64,000 nt of DNA from Blastopirellula marina DSM 3645 (GTDB lineage: Bacteria > Planctomycetota > Planctomycetia > Pirellulales > Pirellulaceae): positions 1,208,305-1,272,304 of the forward strand of contig NZ_CH672377.1 of the NCBI RefSeq assembly GCF_000153105.1, in the 5' to 3' direction. Shown here piece by piece: positions 16,874 through 27,100 of the stretch (positions are counted from its first letter, which is position 1; the number at the start of each line of letters is the position of its first letter). The translations under genes and the position numbers were made by a program. The notes beneath the pieces are model-generated. The model saw only the letters and a list, made by a program, of their open reading frames with translations, was not told where the DNA came from and did no database searches.

Positions 16874-19800
16874 ATGCTCCCTTCTTTACGACTTCTGTTG
16901 CTTGTTATCCTAGCCGCACTCGCCCCTTCGATTCTGTTGGCGGACGAACCGTTTATTCCCCGCCGGCAAGCGACGATTCCCGGTCCGGCGCTCTCGCCGG
17001 CAGACGCCGCCGCCAAGATGACGGTTCCCCCAGGTTTCACGGTCGAAGTGGTCGCCGCCGAGCCTGACCTGATTAATCCGGTCGCGATGGCGTTTGACGA
17101 TCAGGGGCGGATTTGGGTCACCGAGTCGCTCGAATATCCACGGCACGCACCGGGGCCAGGTCGCGATCGCATCAAAGTGCTGGAAGATACCGATCACGAT
17201 GGCCGCGTCGACAAAACGACAATCTTCGCCGACGGTTTGAATATCCCCTCCGGCATTGCGGTCGGCTTTGGCGGAGTTTGGGTCGCCAACGCGCCCGATC
17301 TGCTCTTCTACGAAGATACGGACGGCGATTTGAAAGCCGACAAAAAGCATGTGGTCGTCACCGGCTTTGGACGAGCCGACACGCATGAACTTCCCAACTC
17401 CCTGACCTGGGGCCCCGATGGCGCTCTCTACGGCCTGAACGGCGTCTTCAATCCGTCGCACATTACCCAGCACGGAAAAACGTTCGACTTTACTTGCGCG
17501 ATGTTTCGCATCGATCCCCGGACCGAAGAATTTTCGCTCTTCTGCGAAGGAACCAGCAATCCCTGGGGAATCGCGTTCGATCCCGAGGGAAGCGCCTTTA
17601 TCAGCGCCTGCGTGATCGATCATCTTTGGCATCTGACCGAAACCGGTTACTACCATCGCCAAGGCGGCCCTTACCCTCCCCATACCTGGAAAATTGGATC
17701 GATCGTCCAGCACAAACACCAGATGGCCGCCTACTGCGGGATCGAATATTTTGACAGCGACGCCTATCCGGCCGAATACCGCGATCGCTTGTACATGGGA
17801 AACATCCACGGCAATTGCATCAACGTCGACGAAGTAACCCGCGACGGCTCGACCTATTTCGGCAAGCCTCATCCCGACTTTGTCACTTCCAACGACGTTT
17901 GGCACATGCCGGTCGATCAAAAGATCGGCCCCGACGGTTGTCTCTATGTTCTCGACTGGTACGATCGCTTCCATTGCTATCAAGACGCAATGGCCCATCC
18001 GGCCCAAGTCGATCGCTTGAAGGGTCGGCTCTATCGAATTCGGTACGAGGAAACTCCCCGCGCCGCCCCCTTCAATCTGGCGAAAGAAACCGACACGCAA
18101 CTGATCGAGCGACTCTCTAGCGGCAATCGCTTCTATCGCGACCGAGCCCAACGTCTCTTAAGCGAACGTAGTGAGCCGGCGACGATGGCGCAACTAGCCA
18201 AGTTGGCCCAGGACGAATCAGCGCCGCGCAAAACTCGCTTGCACGCCGTGTGGGCGATCGCCGGCGGCAAAGAGCCGTCAGAAGAATTCGTCTCGTCGCT
18301 CCTATCCGACCAAGACCCCACTTTTCGCGCATGGGGCGTACGTATCGCCGGCAATCAGGGGACCGTTTCGCCGCAACTCGCCGCCAAGATCGTCGCGATG
18401 ACGGCGGACAACAGTCCTGACGTTTTGTTGCAAATAGCGATCGCCGCCGGCAAGATTGAGCAGGCGCCGAGCATTCCTACGCTCGCCGCCGTGTTGGTCA
18501 GCGCCGGCGACGACAAGCTGATCCCGCATATCGTCTGGCAAAACCTGTACCCACGACTCGAAACCGAGAGTGGGCAATTTTTTGCACTTCTGGAGGATCC
18601 CAGGTTCGCCAGTGATCCGCAGGTCGCCGCGCTGCTCCCACGGATCATCGATCGCATTCTGGCTGCTCCCAATGTCGAAACCGACAGTATCGTCAAGCTG
18701 GTAAAATTGGTCGCCGAGACGCCTGCGTTGCGGTCGGCGCTCAGCAATTCGTTAGCGACGCTCGCCGCGCGCGTGCAATCGGGCGAAATCTCGGGGGATC
18801 GCCTCCGCGAAATGCGTTCGCTGCTTGAGCCGGTCATCCAGCCGACTCTGGCCGCCGGCGAGAAGAATCCCGCTTACTTTGACGCCGCCCTGCTAGCTGT
18901 TACCTGGAAGAACGCCGACGCTCAATTAGCGATACGCTCGGTCTATCAGGACCCAGCGGCGCTCGCTGCGAAGCGTTCGGCGGCATTGGCGGCGCTGGTC
19001 GCTTTTGGTGACGAACAGATTGTTCCCGCCGTTCGCGCGGTGCTGGTCGACCGTCAAAAGGCGTCTCGGCTCCTGCAAGCCGATTCGATCGCCGCCTTGG
19101 GGCGACTCGATCAGCCGCAGGTCGCAGAGATGTTGCTCTCCACCTATCCGCAACTAGCGCCGGACCTTCAACCCAAGGTGCTTGAACTGCTCACGCAACG
19201 CGTCGCTTGGAGCAAGCAACTGCTTAACGCGGTCGCCGCCGAAAACATCTCGAAAGACGCGCTGAACATCAATCAAGTTCGCAAACTGCAAGAGAGCCCG
19301 GACCGGGACATGGTCGCCGCCGCGGTCCAATTGTGGGGACAAGTCCGTACGCAACGCAATCCCGAGCGGGAACTGGTCATCGCCGACATGCGGCGTTTGG
19401 TCCACGGACGTGATGGCGATCCGCATGCAGGCGCCGTCGCGTTTCAAAAACTATGCGGCCAATGTCACAAGATCTATGGAAAGGGGCAGGAAGTCGGACC
19501 TGACATCACGACCAACGGTCGCGGCTCGTTCGAGCAACTCCTCTCCAGCGTCTTCGATCCCAGCTTGGTGATCGGTCCCGATTATCAAGGTCGCATGGTG
19601 CTGACCGCGGACGGTCGAACGCTGACCGGATTGATGGTCGAAGACAACGAGCAGCGCGTCGTTCTCAAGTTACAGGGAGGAAAACTCGAAACAATTCCGC
19701 GAGAGGACGTCGACGCAATTCGCATTAGCAAGTTGTCGCTGATGCCGGAAGGCGTCGAAAAACAACTGAGCGAACAGGAACTGATCGACCTGTTCGCCTA

Positions 19801-20425
19801 TCTTTCGCTAACTCGTCCCCCTGGCGATCCGCAGGCCGAATATATCCCCGGCGCCGAGCGAATCGACGTCGACCGGTTGCATCTGCCTGCGACTCTAGTG
19901 AACCAACTCGCGACCGCCGATCTATCCAGCAACACGACCGAGATCGGCAAAGGAGCCCGCGGCGCTGCGACCGATCTGGTCTATCTGCCCGCGAAAAACG
20001 CCTACCTGCGTCCCTCGCAGTGGCACGAAGTCGGCGTCGGCGGCGGCGCCGACTTGGGCGTCGTGTCCGCAACGGCGCCGATTTTCTATCAGGCCGAGTG
20101 GAGTTCACCGATCGCGATTAATCTGATCACCCTCTCCGGCGTTTATCCGAATCAGCCCCAGCCGCAAACCGCGTGGAAAATCGAAGTCCGCTCGGGAAAC
20201 CAGTGGCGCTTACTCGATCACGGCGTCGGCGGTTGGTACGACAACGGTCGTTACGTCTGGGGCGCTCCCGGCTCTGCCGAAACGACAATCGACGGCTTTC
20301 GCGTCAGCTTGTACAGCCCTGACGAAAAAACGCCGATCCGCAGCGTCCACTTCCGCGGCGAACCCGGCGTTTCCTGGTTCGTCGGCTCGGCGCCGGCCGA
20401 TGTACGGATCGTGAAAGAAAAATAA
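16874..20425 (+). CDS. PVC-type membrane-bound dehydrogenase with HEAT-like repeats and CxxCH domain
   Basis: The 1183-residue secreted protein begins with a signal peptide (LRLLLLVILAALAPSILLA). Residues about 50-400 are a glucose/sorbosone dehydrogenase-like beta-propeller (PPGFTVEVVAAEPDLINPVAMAFDD; GRIWVTESLEYP; PSGIAVGFGGVWVANAPDLL). About 420-830 are HEAT-like helical repeats. Near residue 855 is a single c-type heme motif CGQCHKIYG with downstream GPDIT, and the CxxCH domain ends with LIDLFAYLSLTRPP. The last 170 residues look like a beta-rich discoidin-type domain. This order is typical of a family common in Planctomycetes and Verrucomicrobia, thought to oxidise sugars or sugar alcohols. 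Substrate and electron acceptor are unknown. Confidence 0.88.
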   Translation: MLPSLRLLLLVILAALAPSILLADEPFIPRRQATIPGPALSPADAAAKMTVPPGFTVEVVAAEPDLINPVAMAFDDQGRIWVTESLEYPRHAPGPGRDRIKVLEDTDHDGRVDKTTIFADGLNIPSGIAVGFGGVWVANAPDLLFYEDTDGDLKADKKHVVVTGFGRADTHELPNSLTWGPDGALYGLNGVFNPSHITQHGKTFDFTCAMFRIDPRTEEFSLFCEGTSNPWGIAFDPEGSAFISACVIDHLWHLTETGYYHRQGGPYPPHTWKIGSIVQHKHQMAAYCGIEYFDSDAYPAEYRDRLYMGNIHGNCINVDEVTRDGSTYFGKPHPDFVTSNDVWHMPVDQKIGPDGCLYVLDWYDRFHCYQDAMAHPAQVDRLKGRLYRIRYEETPRAAPFNLAKETDTQLIERLSSGNRFYRDRAQRLLSERSEPATMAQLAKLAQDESAPRKTRLHAVWAIAGGKEPSEEFVSSLLSDQDPTFRAWGVRIAGNQGTVSPQLAAKIVAMTADNSPDVLLQIAIAAGKIEQAPSIPTLAAVLVSAGDDKLIPHIVWQNLYPRLETESGQFFALLEDPRFASDPQVAALLPRIIDRILAAPNVETDSIVKLVKLVAETPALRSALSNSLATLAARVQSGEISGDRLREMRSLLEPVIQPTLAAGEKNPAYFDAALLAVTWKNADAQLAIRSVYQDPAALAAKRSAALAALVAFGDEQIVPAVRAVLVDRQKASRLLQADSIAALGRLDQPQVAEMLLSTYPQLAPDLQPKVLELLTQRVAWSKQLLNAVAAENISKDALNINQVRKLQESPDRDMVAAAVQLWGQVRTQRNPERELVIADMRRLVHGRDGDPHAGAVAFQKLCGQCHKIYGKGQEVGPDITTNGRGSFEQLLSSVFDPSLVIGPDYQGRMVLTADGRTLTGLMVEDNEQRVVLKLQGGKLETIPREDVDAIRISKLSLMPEGVEKQLSEQELIDLFAYLSLTRPPGDPQAEYIPGAERIDVDRLHLPATLVNQLATADLSSNTTEIGKGARGAATDLVYLPAKNAYLRPSQWHEVGVGGGADLGVVSATAPIFYQAEWSSPIAINLITLSGVYPNQPQPQTAWKIEVRSGNQWRLLDHGVGGWYDNGRYVWGAPGSAETTIDGFRVSLYSPDEKTPIRSVHFRGEPGVSWFVGSAPADVRIVKEK

Positions 20426-20639
20426 CCAAACAGCGACGTTCGATCTTTAGCCGCAAAAGATTTTTGCACCCGATTTTTCGAGCATCTCCACCGTATCGAG
20501 GAATCGCTCCAGAATTTCGTCGAAAGTCCAGCGATGAACGTTACAATGCGCCGCAAGGCGATACTCCGTGCGTCGACTGGTCGATTTGTTCGTACAAATC
20601 GCGCGTCGGTCGCACCACAACGATAACCGCTGGCAACCC

Positions 20640-21455
20640 ATGCTGATTCAAGTTGGCTACGAGATCGCTTTTGAATCGCCGCAACCCGCGCCGATGTTGA
20701 CGATGCTCTATCTGCATCCGTCGCGCGAGATGACGACGAAACAGCCGGATCGTCTGGTCGTGACTCCCCGTGTGCCGATCTTTGAATACTACGATCTCTT
20801 CGGCAATCGTTGCGGTCGACTGGTCGCACCAGCTGGTCGGATCGTCTTTCGCAATCAAGCGTTGGTCGAAGATTGCGGCTTGCCCGATCTGCAAGCTCCT
20901 CAAGCGATGCAGGCGCAGGTCCAAGACTTGCCGTCCGACGTGTTACTGTATCTTTTGGCCAGTCGCTACTGCGAAGTCGATAGCGAGTTGAAAGATCTCG
21001 CTTGGTCGCTATTCGGCACGACGCCGCCCGGCTGGCCGCGCGTGCAGGCAATTTGCGACTTTGTGCACAACCATATTCGTTTCGACTATTCACAGGCCCG
21101 CGCCAATCGCACGGCGCTGGAAGCGTATCGCGAGCAAGTCGGCGTTTGCCGCGACTATATGCATCTGGCCGTCACCTTTTGTCGTAACTGCAACATTCCG
21201 GCGCGCTACTGCACCGGCTACCTGGGGGATATCGGCGTTCCGCCCAATGCGGCGCCAATGGACTTTAGCGCCTGGTTCGAGGTCTATCTCGGCGGTCAGT
21301 GGTACGCATTCGATGCGCGAAACAACATTCCGCGCATTGGTCGCGTTTTAATGGCCCGCGGTCGAGATGCGGCCGATGTCGCATTGACCACGACGTTCGG
21401 AACCAATGAGCTGAAATCGTTTCGCGTTTGGGCGGATGACGTTACTGGAACCTAA
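20640..21455 (+). CDS. transglutaminase-like protein
   Basis: The 271-residue protein has a beta-sandwich N-terminal half (MLIQVGYEIAFESPQPAPML) and a transglutaminase/papain-like core. The nucleophile motif is GVCRDYMHLAVTFCR, with Cys at about residue 171, followed by NIPARYCTGYLGDIGVPP and FEVYLGGQWYAFDARNNIPR with the acid Asp. Where many family members have His before AW(F/V)E, the sequence here reads DFSAWFEVY, so the usual catalytic His seems replaced by Ser. No signal peptide is seen. The start was moved from 20568 to ATG 20640 because the first 24 residues do not resemble the family. It may be a peptidase, a transglutaminase or an inactive relative. Confidence 0.8.
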   Translation: MLIQVGYEIAFESPQPAPMLTMLYLHPSREMTTKQPDRLVVTPRVPIFEYYDLFGNRCGRLVAPAGRIVFRNQALVEDCGLPDLQAPQAMQAQVQDLPSDVLLYLLASRYCEVDSELKDLAWSLFGTTPPGWPRVQAICDFVHNHIRFDYSQARANRTALEAYREQVGVCRDYMHLAVTFCRNCNIPARYCTGYLGDIGVPPNAAPMDFSAWFEVYLGGQWYAFDARNNIPRIGRVLMARGRDAADVALTTTFGTNELKSFRVWADDVTGT

Positions 21456-21478
21456 TTCGTAAGAACATCTGACGCCCC

Positions 21479-22111
21479 TTACTTCTGTGGGCGACGCACC
21501 ACGTCGATGCCAAAGTCGCGTCCCAACCCACGATGGCGAGCCAGAATGATCCAGGTCATCGCCAGCGGCTCCAGCAATCGTGACATTTTGAGTGGTCCCA
21601 ACTCGATCGGCTCAAAACCAAGCTCCGCCGCTAGTTGGGCGGCGATACGATTAGCGGCTGGATCGTCGCCGGCGTAAAACATCGTCACCCGGTGATCGCC
21701 GTAGTCGGGGTCGGTCATGTTTTTCGCCCCGTTGGTATTCAAAATTTTGACCACCTGAGCCGTCGGCGCCAGCTGGGCGATCTCTTCGCCCGCCGAGCGA
21801 TCATATCCCATCGTTAGGTCTGACAGGTCCTGATTGACCGGATTCGTGCAGTCGAGGATTAACTTTCCCGTTAAATCGCCCGCCGATCGGAGCACCTCCG
21901 AGACCGCCGTAAAGGGAATCGCCAGCACGATTACCTCGCACATCCCGGCCGCGCTGACCGGCCCAAGCTTGACGTTCATAGCGGCCGCTTCTTCCATTCG
22001 CTGCGGATCGGCCGGATCTCGCACGCAAAGCGTCACCTGATGACCGTGCTTGGCCCACTGCGGAGCCAATGCCCGTCCAACATTCCCCATTCCAATGACG
22101 CCGATACGCAT
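21479..22111 (-). CDS. NADPH-dependent F420 reductase-like oxidoreductase
   Basis: The 210-residue protein starts with a Rossmann nucleotide motif, MRIGVIGMGNVGRALAPQWA, and keeps the family pattern: VRDP after strand 2 for NADP selectivity, VIVLAIPFTAVSEVL, LILDCTNPV, and QVVKILNTNGAKNM. It is close to the archaeal/bacterial F420-dependent NADP reductase and metalloreductase STEAP-like family, which move hydride between NADPH and a flavin or deazaflavin. ATG 22111 follows a strong AAGGAG six bases away, so the 47-residue longer frame was rejected. It is convergent with the transglutaminase-like gene. Whether the organism makes F420 cannot be told from this window. Confidence 0.85.
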   Translation of the reverse strand: MRIGVIGMGNVGRALAPQWAKHGHQVTLCVRDPADPQRMEEAAAMNVKLGPVSAAGMCEVIVLAIPFTAVSEVLRSAGDLTGKLILDCTNPVNQDLSDLTMGYDRSAGEEIAQLAPTAQVVKILNTNGAKNMTDPDYGDHRVTMFYAGDDPAANRIAAQLAAELGFEPIELGPLKMSRLLEPLAMTWIILARHRGLGRDFGIDVVRRPQK

Positions 22112-22220
22112 TGCAAACTCCTTATTCTTACCGTCGCTTCGAGCAAGCCGAGGCAAGGCCCAAGCCGCAAACGTTGCGCCAACGCAAGAATAGAAACGCT
22201 CGCAATCAAAAATCGCAGCA

Positions 22221-23852
22221 TTACCGCGGAACAGGTCCGCCGGCGTTCGCAACTCCCCGATTTGCTGGATTGAATACCCAGTAGATGCCGCCGGGGCCCG
22301 AAGCCGATTGCAGCCATTGCCGCTGCGATGCCGGCGTCGGTTGATGCAACAGCGTAAAGATGTCGCAAATGATCGAGTCGTTGTCGCCGTAATAGGCGTG
22401 CCCGATCAAGCTAGTGTCGATCGCTGAAACGTCAATCGTATCGACTCCTTGCACGATCACGATCTCGGGGCGCACATCGCCGGCGCGGGGATAGCCGTTT
22501 ACATTTTTCGAGGCCAACAACGCCAAGTCGTTGGACGAAGCGTACAACGTCACTTGCTTCGAGGCCCGCACAATCTGCGGCGCGATCTCGTCGCGAAAGA
22601 TGACCGCATCCACATCGGGAGCCGCTAGCACCACCTGATTGAAGAGCTTCGTCTCGTCTTTCATCTCCGCGGCGATCTCTTCCAGCGCCGTCCCCATCGC
22701 ACGATTGCCCATGCTGTGGGCGATCAGGTTAATCGACTCGGCGTCGCTTTGTCGGGCGACCTTCAGCAGAAACTCTTTCAGATGCGAGACCGTCCAGAGC
22801 GAGTTATCACGATCGGTCGTATAGCCAAACAGATCGGCCTGCGAAGGCCAACTGTAAAACATCGGAACGCCGGTGAATTTCAGGTCGTACGACATCTGCG
22901 CCGTCCGTCGCGCGGCGTCTTCAAACGAGACGTTGAATCCATGCACAAAGATCAAGACTTCGTGACGCGGCGACTGGGCGACTTTCTCGCGGAGATCAGC
23001 GAAAAACGCTTCTTCTTCCTTGGAGAGCACGTCCAGCAGCACCACATGCTTCTCGGGACGCTCGGTCAATTCTAACCTCAGCAGCGACGGACCTTCTAAC
23101 TGGCCAACTTCATGCACTTCCGGGATGCTGATATGACAAGCGCCAAACTGCAAATCGCCGCGGCCCCCGCTAAACATTTGACTGCCGCTGGATAGCGCAC
23201 GTAGTTCTTTCTGATAGTCGAGTCCGGCGTCACGAGCGAGAAACAACGCCAGGCAAACGCCGACAATCGCTAGCACTCCGCCCAGGCGGGCCAACTGATA
23301 TTTCCACATCACGCCGAAGAGTACGAGTCCGCCCAGTGCAATCCCGATCGCCGGGTAAAAGTGCCCCAGGATGCCGCTGGAGCCCAACAGATCACGATCC
23401 GTGCCGTAGAGCACTTCGACCACTTCATAGCCCGGCGTGTCATCCGGGAGGCTCTCTGGCATCATCATGGGGGCCGCCATCATCGACTGGGGCGCGATCG
23501 CTTCGTCGGGCGCCGTCATCTCCGGCGGACGAGCCGCTAGATCCTCGGGCGCAACCATCATTCTTGTGCGGGGAGCCGTCTCGGCTGTGGATCGCATCAT
23601 CATCGGCGATGTGCGCACTTCTGCCGGCGCTTCGGCGGGCGCGACCATCCTCTCGCGCGGAATTTCCACTTCGGCCGGCTCGATCACCGGAGGCGGCGCC
23701 TGATTAGGGGCCGGCATGGTCGCTGAATCTTCTGGCGCCTGCGCCATTTGAGCTTCATCGGGACGTTGCTTCGACGAGTCGAGCGTCAGTGTCGTCAGCG
23801 CCGACACGCCGATAACGGTTGCACCGATTGCCGCAATAATCCGTCGATTCAT
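22221..23852 (-). CDS. DUF900 alpha/beta-hydrolase with Met/Pro-rich N-terminal region
   Basis: The 543-residue protein starts with a hydrophobic helix (IIAAIGATVIGVSALTTLT), followed by about 120 residues of Met-, Pro- and Ala-rich low complexity (APQSMMAAPMMMPES). A membrane pair comes next (GIALGGLVLFGVMW and GGVLAIVGVCLALFLA), then a DUF900 hydrolase: HEVLIFVHGFNVSFEDAARR (oxyanion region), nucleophile elbow NLIAHSMGNRAM, VVLAAPDVDA, and a late GHAYY that may hold the catalytic His. It is probably an envelope serine esterase or lipase-like enzyme acting on the far side of the membrane. GGAG lies four bases before the ATG. It is divergent from the giant alpha-2-macroglobulin gene. Substrate unknown. 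Confidence 0.82.
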   Translation of the reverse strand: MNRRIIAAIGATVIGVSALTTLTLDSSKQRPDEAQMAQAPEDSATMPAPNQAPPPVIEPAEVEIPRERMVAPAEAPAEVRTSPMMMRSTAETAPRTRMMVAPEDLAARPPEMTAPDEAIAPQSMMAAPMMMPESLPDDTPGYEVVEVLYGTDRDLLGSSGILGHFYPAIGIALGGLVLFGVMWKYQLARLGGVLAIVGVCLALFLARDAGLDYQKELRALSSGSQMFSGGRGDLQFGACHISIPEVHEVGQLEGPSLLRLELTERPEKHVVLLDVLSKEEEAFFADLREKVAQSPRHEVLIFVHGFNVSFEDAARRTAQMSYDLKFTGVPMFYSWPSQADLFGYTTDRDNSLWTVSHLKEFLLKVARQSDAESINLIAHSMGNRAMGTALEEIAAEMKDETKLFNQVVLAAPDVDAVIFRDEIAPQIVRASKQVTLYASSNDLALLASKNVNGYPRAGDVRPEIVIVQGVDTIDVSAIDTSLIGHAYYGDNDSIICDIFTLLHQPTPASQRQWLQSASGPGGIYWVFNPANRGVANAGGPVPR

Positions 23853-24163
23853 GACGCTCCATTCCTACATCGCTACTTCACTAGACGCACTCTTCAAGAG
23901 ACGTCGGGGGCGTGGATCATAGGATCTTCCCCCTCGCTCGGCCAGATGAATTAGGGGGTTTCGCCGTCGGTTTGTAACGCCAAACCTAGTCAGTACTTAG
24001 CTCGCAAAGCGATTCTCGACCGTGGCCGGCGAATTGCTGGGACAAATTGACAAATTCGACTACGATCAAAAAACCGCCGCCGCCCCACGCTCGTCTCAAT
24101 GGGCGGAACCACTTTTCTCACCAGACCGATGCGTCTCGCTCGCCGCGACCCAGGAATCTCATC

Positions 24164-27100
24164 ATGCACCGCCGGATTCTTTGCTCTGCTCTCTGGTTAC
24201 TCCTCCTCTGCCCCGCTATTCTCTTCGCCCAAGAGAACGCCGAAGAAAACAAACCCGCGGTCGCGGCGCCGGAAGCGGAAACTGGCCCCGCCGCGCAATC
24301 GAGCTTGCTGTCCGTTCCCAAGCCGGTTCGTGAAGCGATGCAAGATCGCGACTACGACCGCGCGATCGCAGCCATCGCCAAGGCGATCGCTGAAAATCAA
24401 GGAGATCCGGCCTACCTGACCTATCTGAAGGGGCGCGCCCATTTCTTCGCGAAGCAGTACAAAGAGTCGATCGCTGTCATGACCCAATTGACCAAACGCT
24501 ATCCAGATAGCGCTTGGACGCGCAAGGCCCGCTTTGCAATCGGCGTCGCCTATGCGCGAGCCGGAGACTATCGCGCCGCCGAACTCGCTTATCAGGCCGA
24601 AGCCGAATATCTGATCTCGCTCCAGCGCAAAGAAGAGATCGCCGCGATCTATCTTGAGTTCGCCGACGCTTTCTTCGCTCCCCCAGCGGACGGCAAGCAT
24701 CCCGATTATCAACGCGCACTTGCGTTCTATCAAAAAGCGGCCGAGATCGGCCCGCTGCGCGAAACCAATACCCGCATCCAACTGCAAATCGCTCGCTGCT
24801 ACAAACAGCTGAACAATCCGGGCCAGGCGATCCAACTTTACCAGGCCTTTATCAACGCGAATGACGATGACGTGCTGCTCTTGCCGGCTCGCTACGAATT
24901 GGGCGAAGCGTATCTGCAGTCCGGCAATCGGGTCGAAGCGCGACGCAGCTGGGAAGACTTGCTTTCGCTACACGGCACAGCCAAGTCTAAACTCATTCCG
25001 TTGGCCGCTTTCCGTCTTTCAGAAACCTATGGAATCCCGAATCCCGGTAACAAAGATGACCTGGAACTAGGAGTCGCGGCGCTGAAGAAGTTTTTGGCGA
25101 CCTATCCCGATCATGAGAAAGTCGCGTCCGCCCATCTGCGAATCGTGCAGAGCTTTCTGAATCAAGGGCGAACCGAAGATGCGCTCGCCGCGGTCGACAA
25201 CTTTTTGCAGCAAGCAAATCTGGAGAAAAGCGACGAGTACGCGTCGGCCCAATATCTCAAGGGCTTGGCCTTGGCTCGGCAAAAGAAGTTTGACGACGCG
25301 ATCGTCGCCTGGCGGACTTATCTGCAACAGCACCCCACCCATGGCCACTGGAGCGAAGCGCAGCGTCAAATCATCAACGCCGAATACGCAAAAGGACTCG
25401 ACGCGTTGGAGCGCGAAGATTATGACGCCGCCCGAGCCGCGTGGGGTGAGTTCCTGGTGAAGTACCCGATCGACGAGCGGAACCGCTCGATCCAAAACAG
25501 CTTTGCCGAAATGCTCTTCGCCCAGAAGAAATATGAAGCAGCGATCGCCGCCTGGCGTCAGGTCGTCTCGAAATACCCACAGACCGAGGAAGCTTCCATC
25601 GCCCAGTATCGCGTCGCGCAAACGCTGGCCGAAAAGCTAAGTCGCTTAGCCGATGCGATGGTCGAATACAAAAAGCTGAACTGGGGTTCGCAGGCCGGTC
25701 CGGCCCAGCAGCAAATCGCGTTGTTATCGAACAAGTCGCTTTCGATCAGCACCGTACGCGTTTATCGTAGTAACGAAACTCCTCGCATCGGCCTGAAGAC
25801 GCGCAATCTAGAGTCGGTCAACGTGCAGATTTACAAGGTCGATCTCGAGACCTACTTCCGCAAGATGCACCTAGCGACGGGCGTCGAATCGCTGGACATC
25901 GCGTTGATCGATCCCGATTCGCAGTTTGAGCACCCAGTGGCCGACTACGAGAAGTATCGTCTGTTTTCTCAAAATGTCGATGTTCCGCTGCCAGGCGAGA
26001 ACGAGGTCAAAGCCGGCGTGATGGCGGTCACCGTCAGCGGCAAGACCCAAGAATCGACCACGTTGGTGCTGCAAAGCGATCTCGACATGATCGTGAAAAG
26101 CTCGCGTGACGAGGTCTTCATTTTCACCCAAAACATGCGGACCGGCAAACCTTGGCCCGGCGTCAAGTTGCTCCTCTCCAACGGCAGCGAAGTTTTCGCC
26201 GAAGTCGAAACCGGCGCCGACGGCGTTTACCAGGCCGATCGCAAAGAGTTACGTGATCCGGCCGACTTGCGCGTCTTCGCCATCGCCAACGGTCATATCG
26301 CGTCAAGTGTCGTCAATCTTAACGGTCTGGGCGTCGCCCAGGGGATTGCCCGCGCTGGCTATCTCTATACGGATCGCCCCGCCTATCGCCCTGGTCAGTT
26401 GGTTCACTTGAAAGGCATCCTTCGCGATGCGGTCAATGACGTCTATGTCGTTCCGACGCAGCGGGACTACAAGCTGGAAGTCTATGACGGCCGCAACCGA
26501 CTGGTCATGGAAGAAGAGGTCCAGCTGAACGACTATGGCTCGTTCCATTCGCACCTACTTCTTCCGTCGGCGTCGGCGCTCGGCGACTATCGGATCGTCG
26601 TCTCCCACGACAAAGTTCGCTACGAAGGCTCGTTCGTCGTCCATGAATATCAACTGCCGTCCGTCTTTTTGACGGCCGAGTCCGATCGCAACGTTTACTA
26701 CCGCGGCGAGAAGATCACCGGCACGATCAAAGCGGCCTATTACTACGGGGCCCCAGTCGCCGGCGCCGAGATTTCCTATTCGCTCAACGGCGATCGAACG
26801 CTGACCGGCACGACCGACGATAAGGGAGAAGTGAAGTTCGAGTTTGAAACGCGTGACTTCCGCCAATCGCAAACGCTTAATTTGGCGGTCCAGTTGCCGG
26901 CCCATTCAACGGCGACGCAGCAGCACTTTTTCCTTTCGGCCCAGGGATATACGATCGCCGCCAAGACGGTTCGCCCTGTCTACTTGGCCGGTGAAACATT
27001 TGAAGTCGATGCGACGGTCAAAGACGCCGAAGGGAAACCGATCGCCCAAGACTTGACGCTGAAGGTCTTTCAATTGCTCGACGCCAAAGGAACTCGCGAA

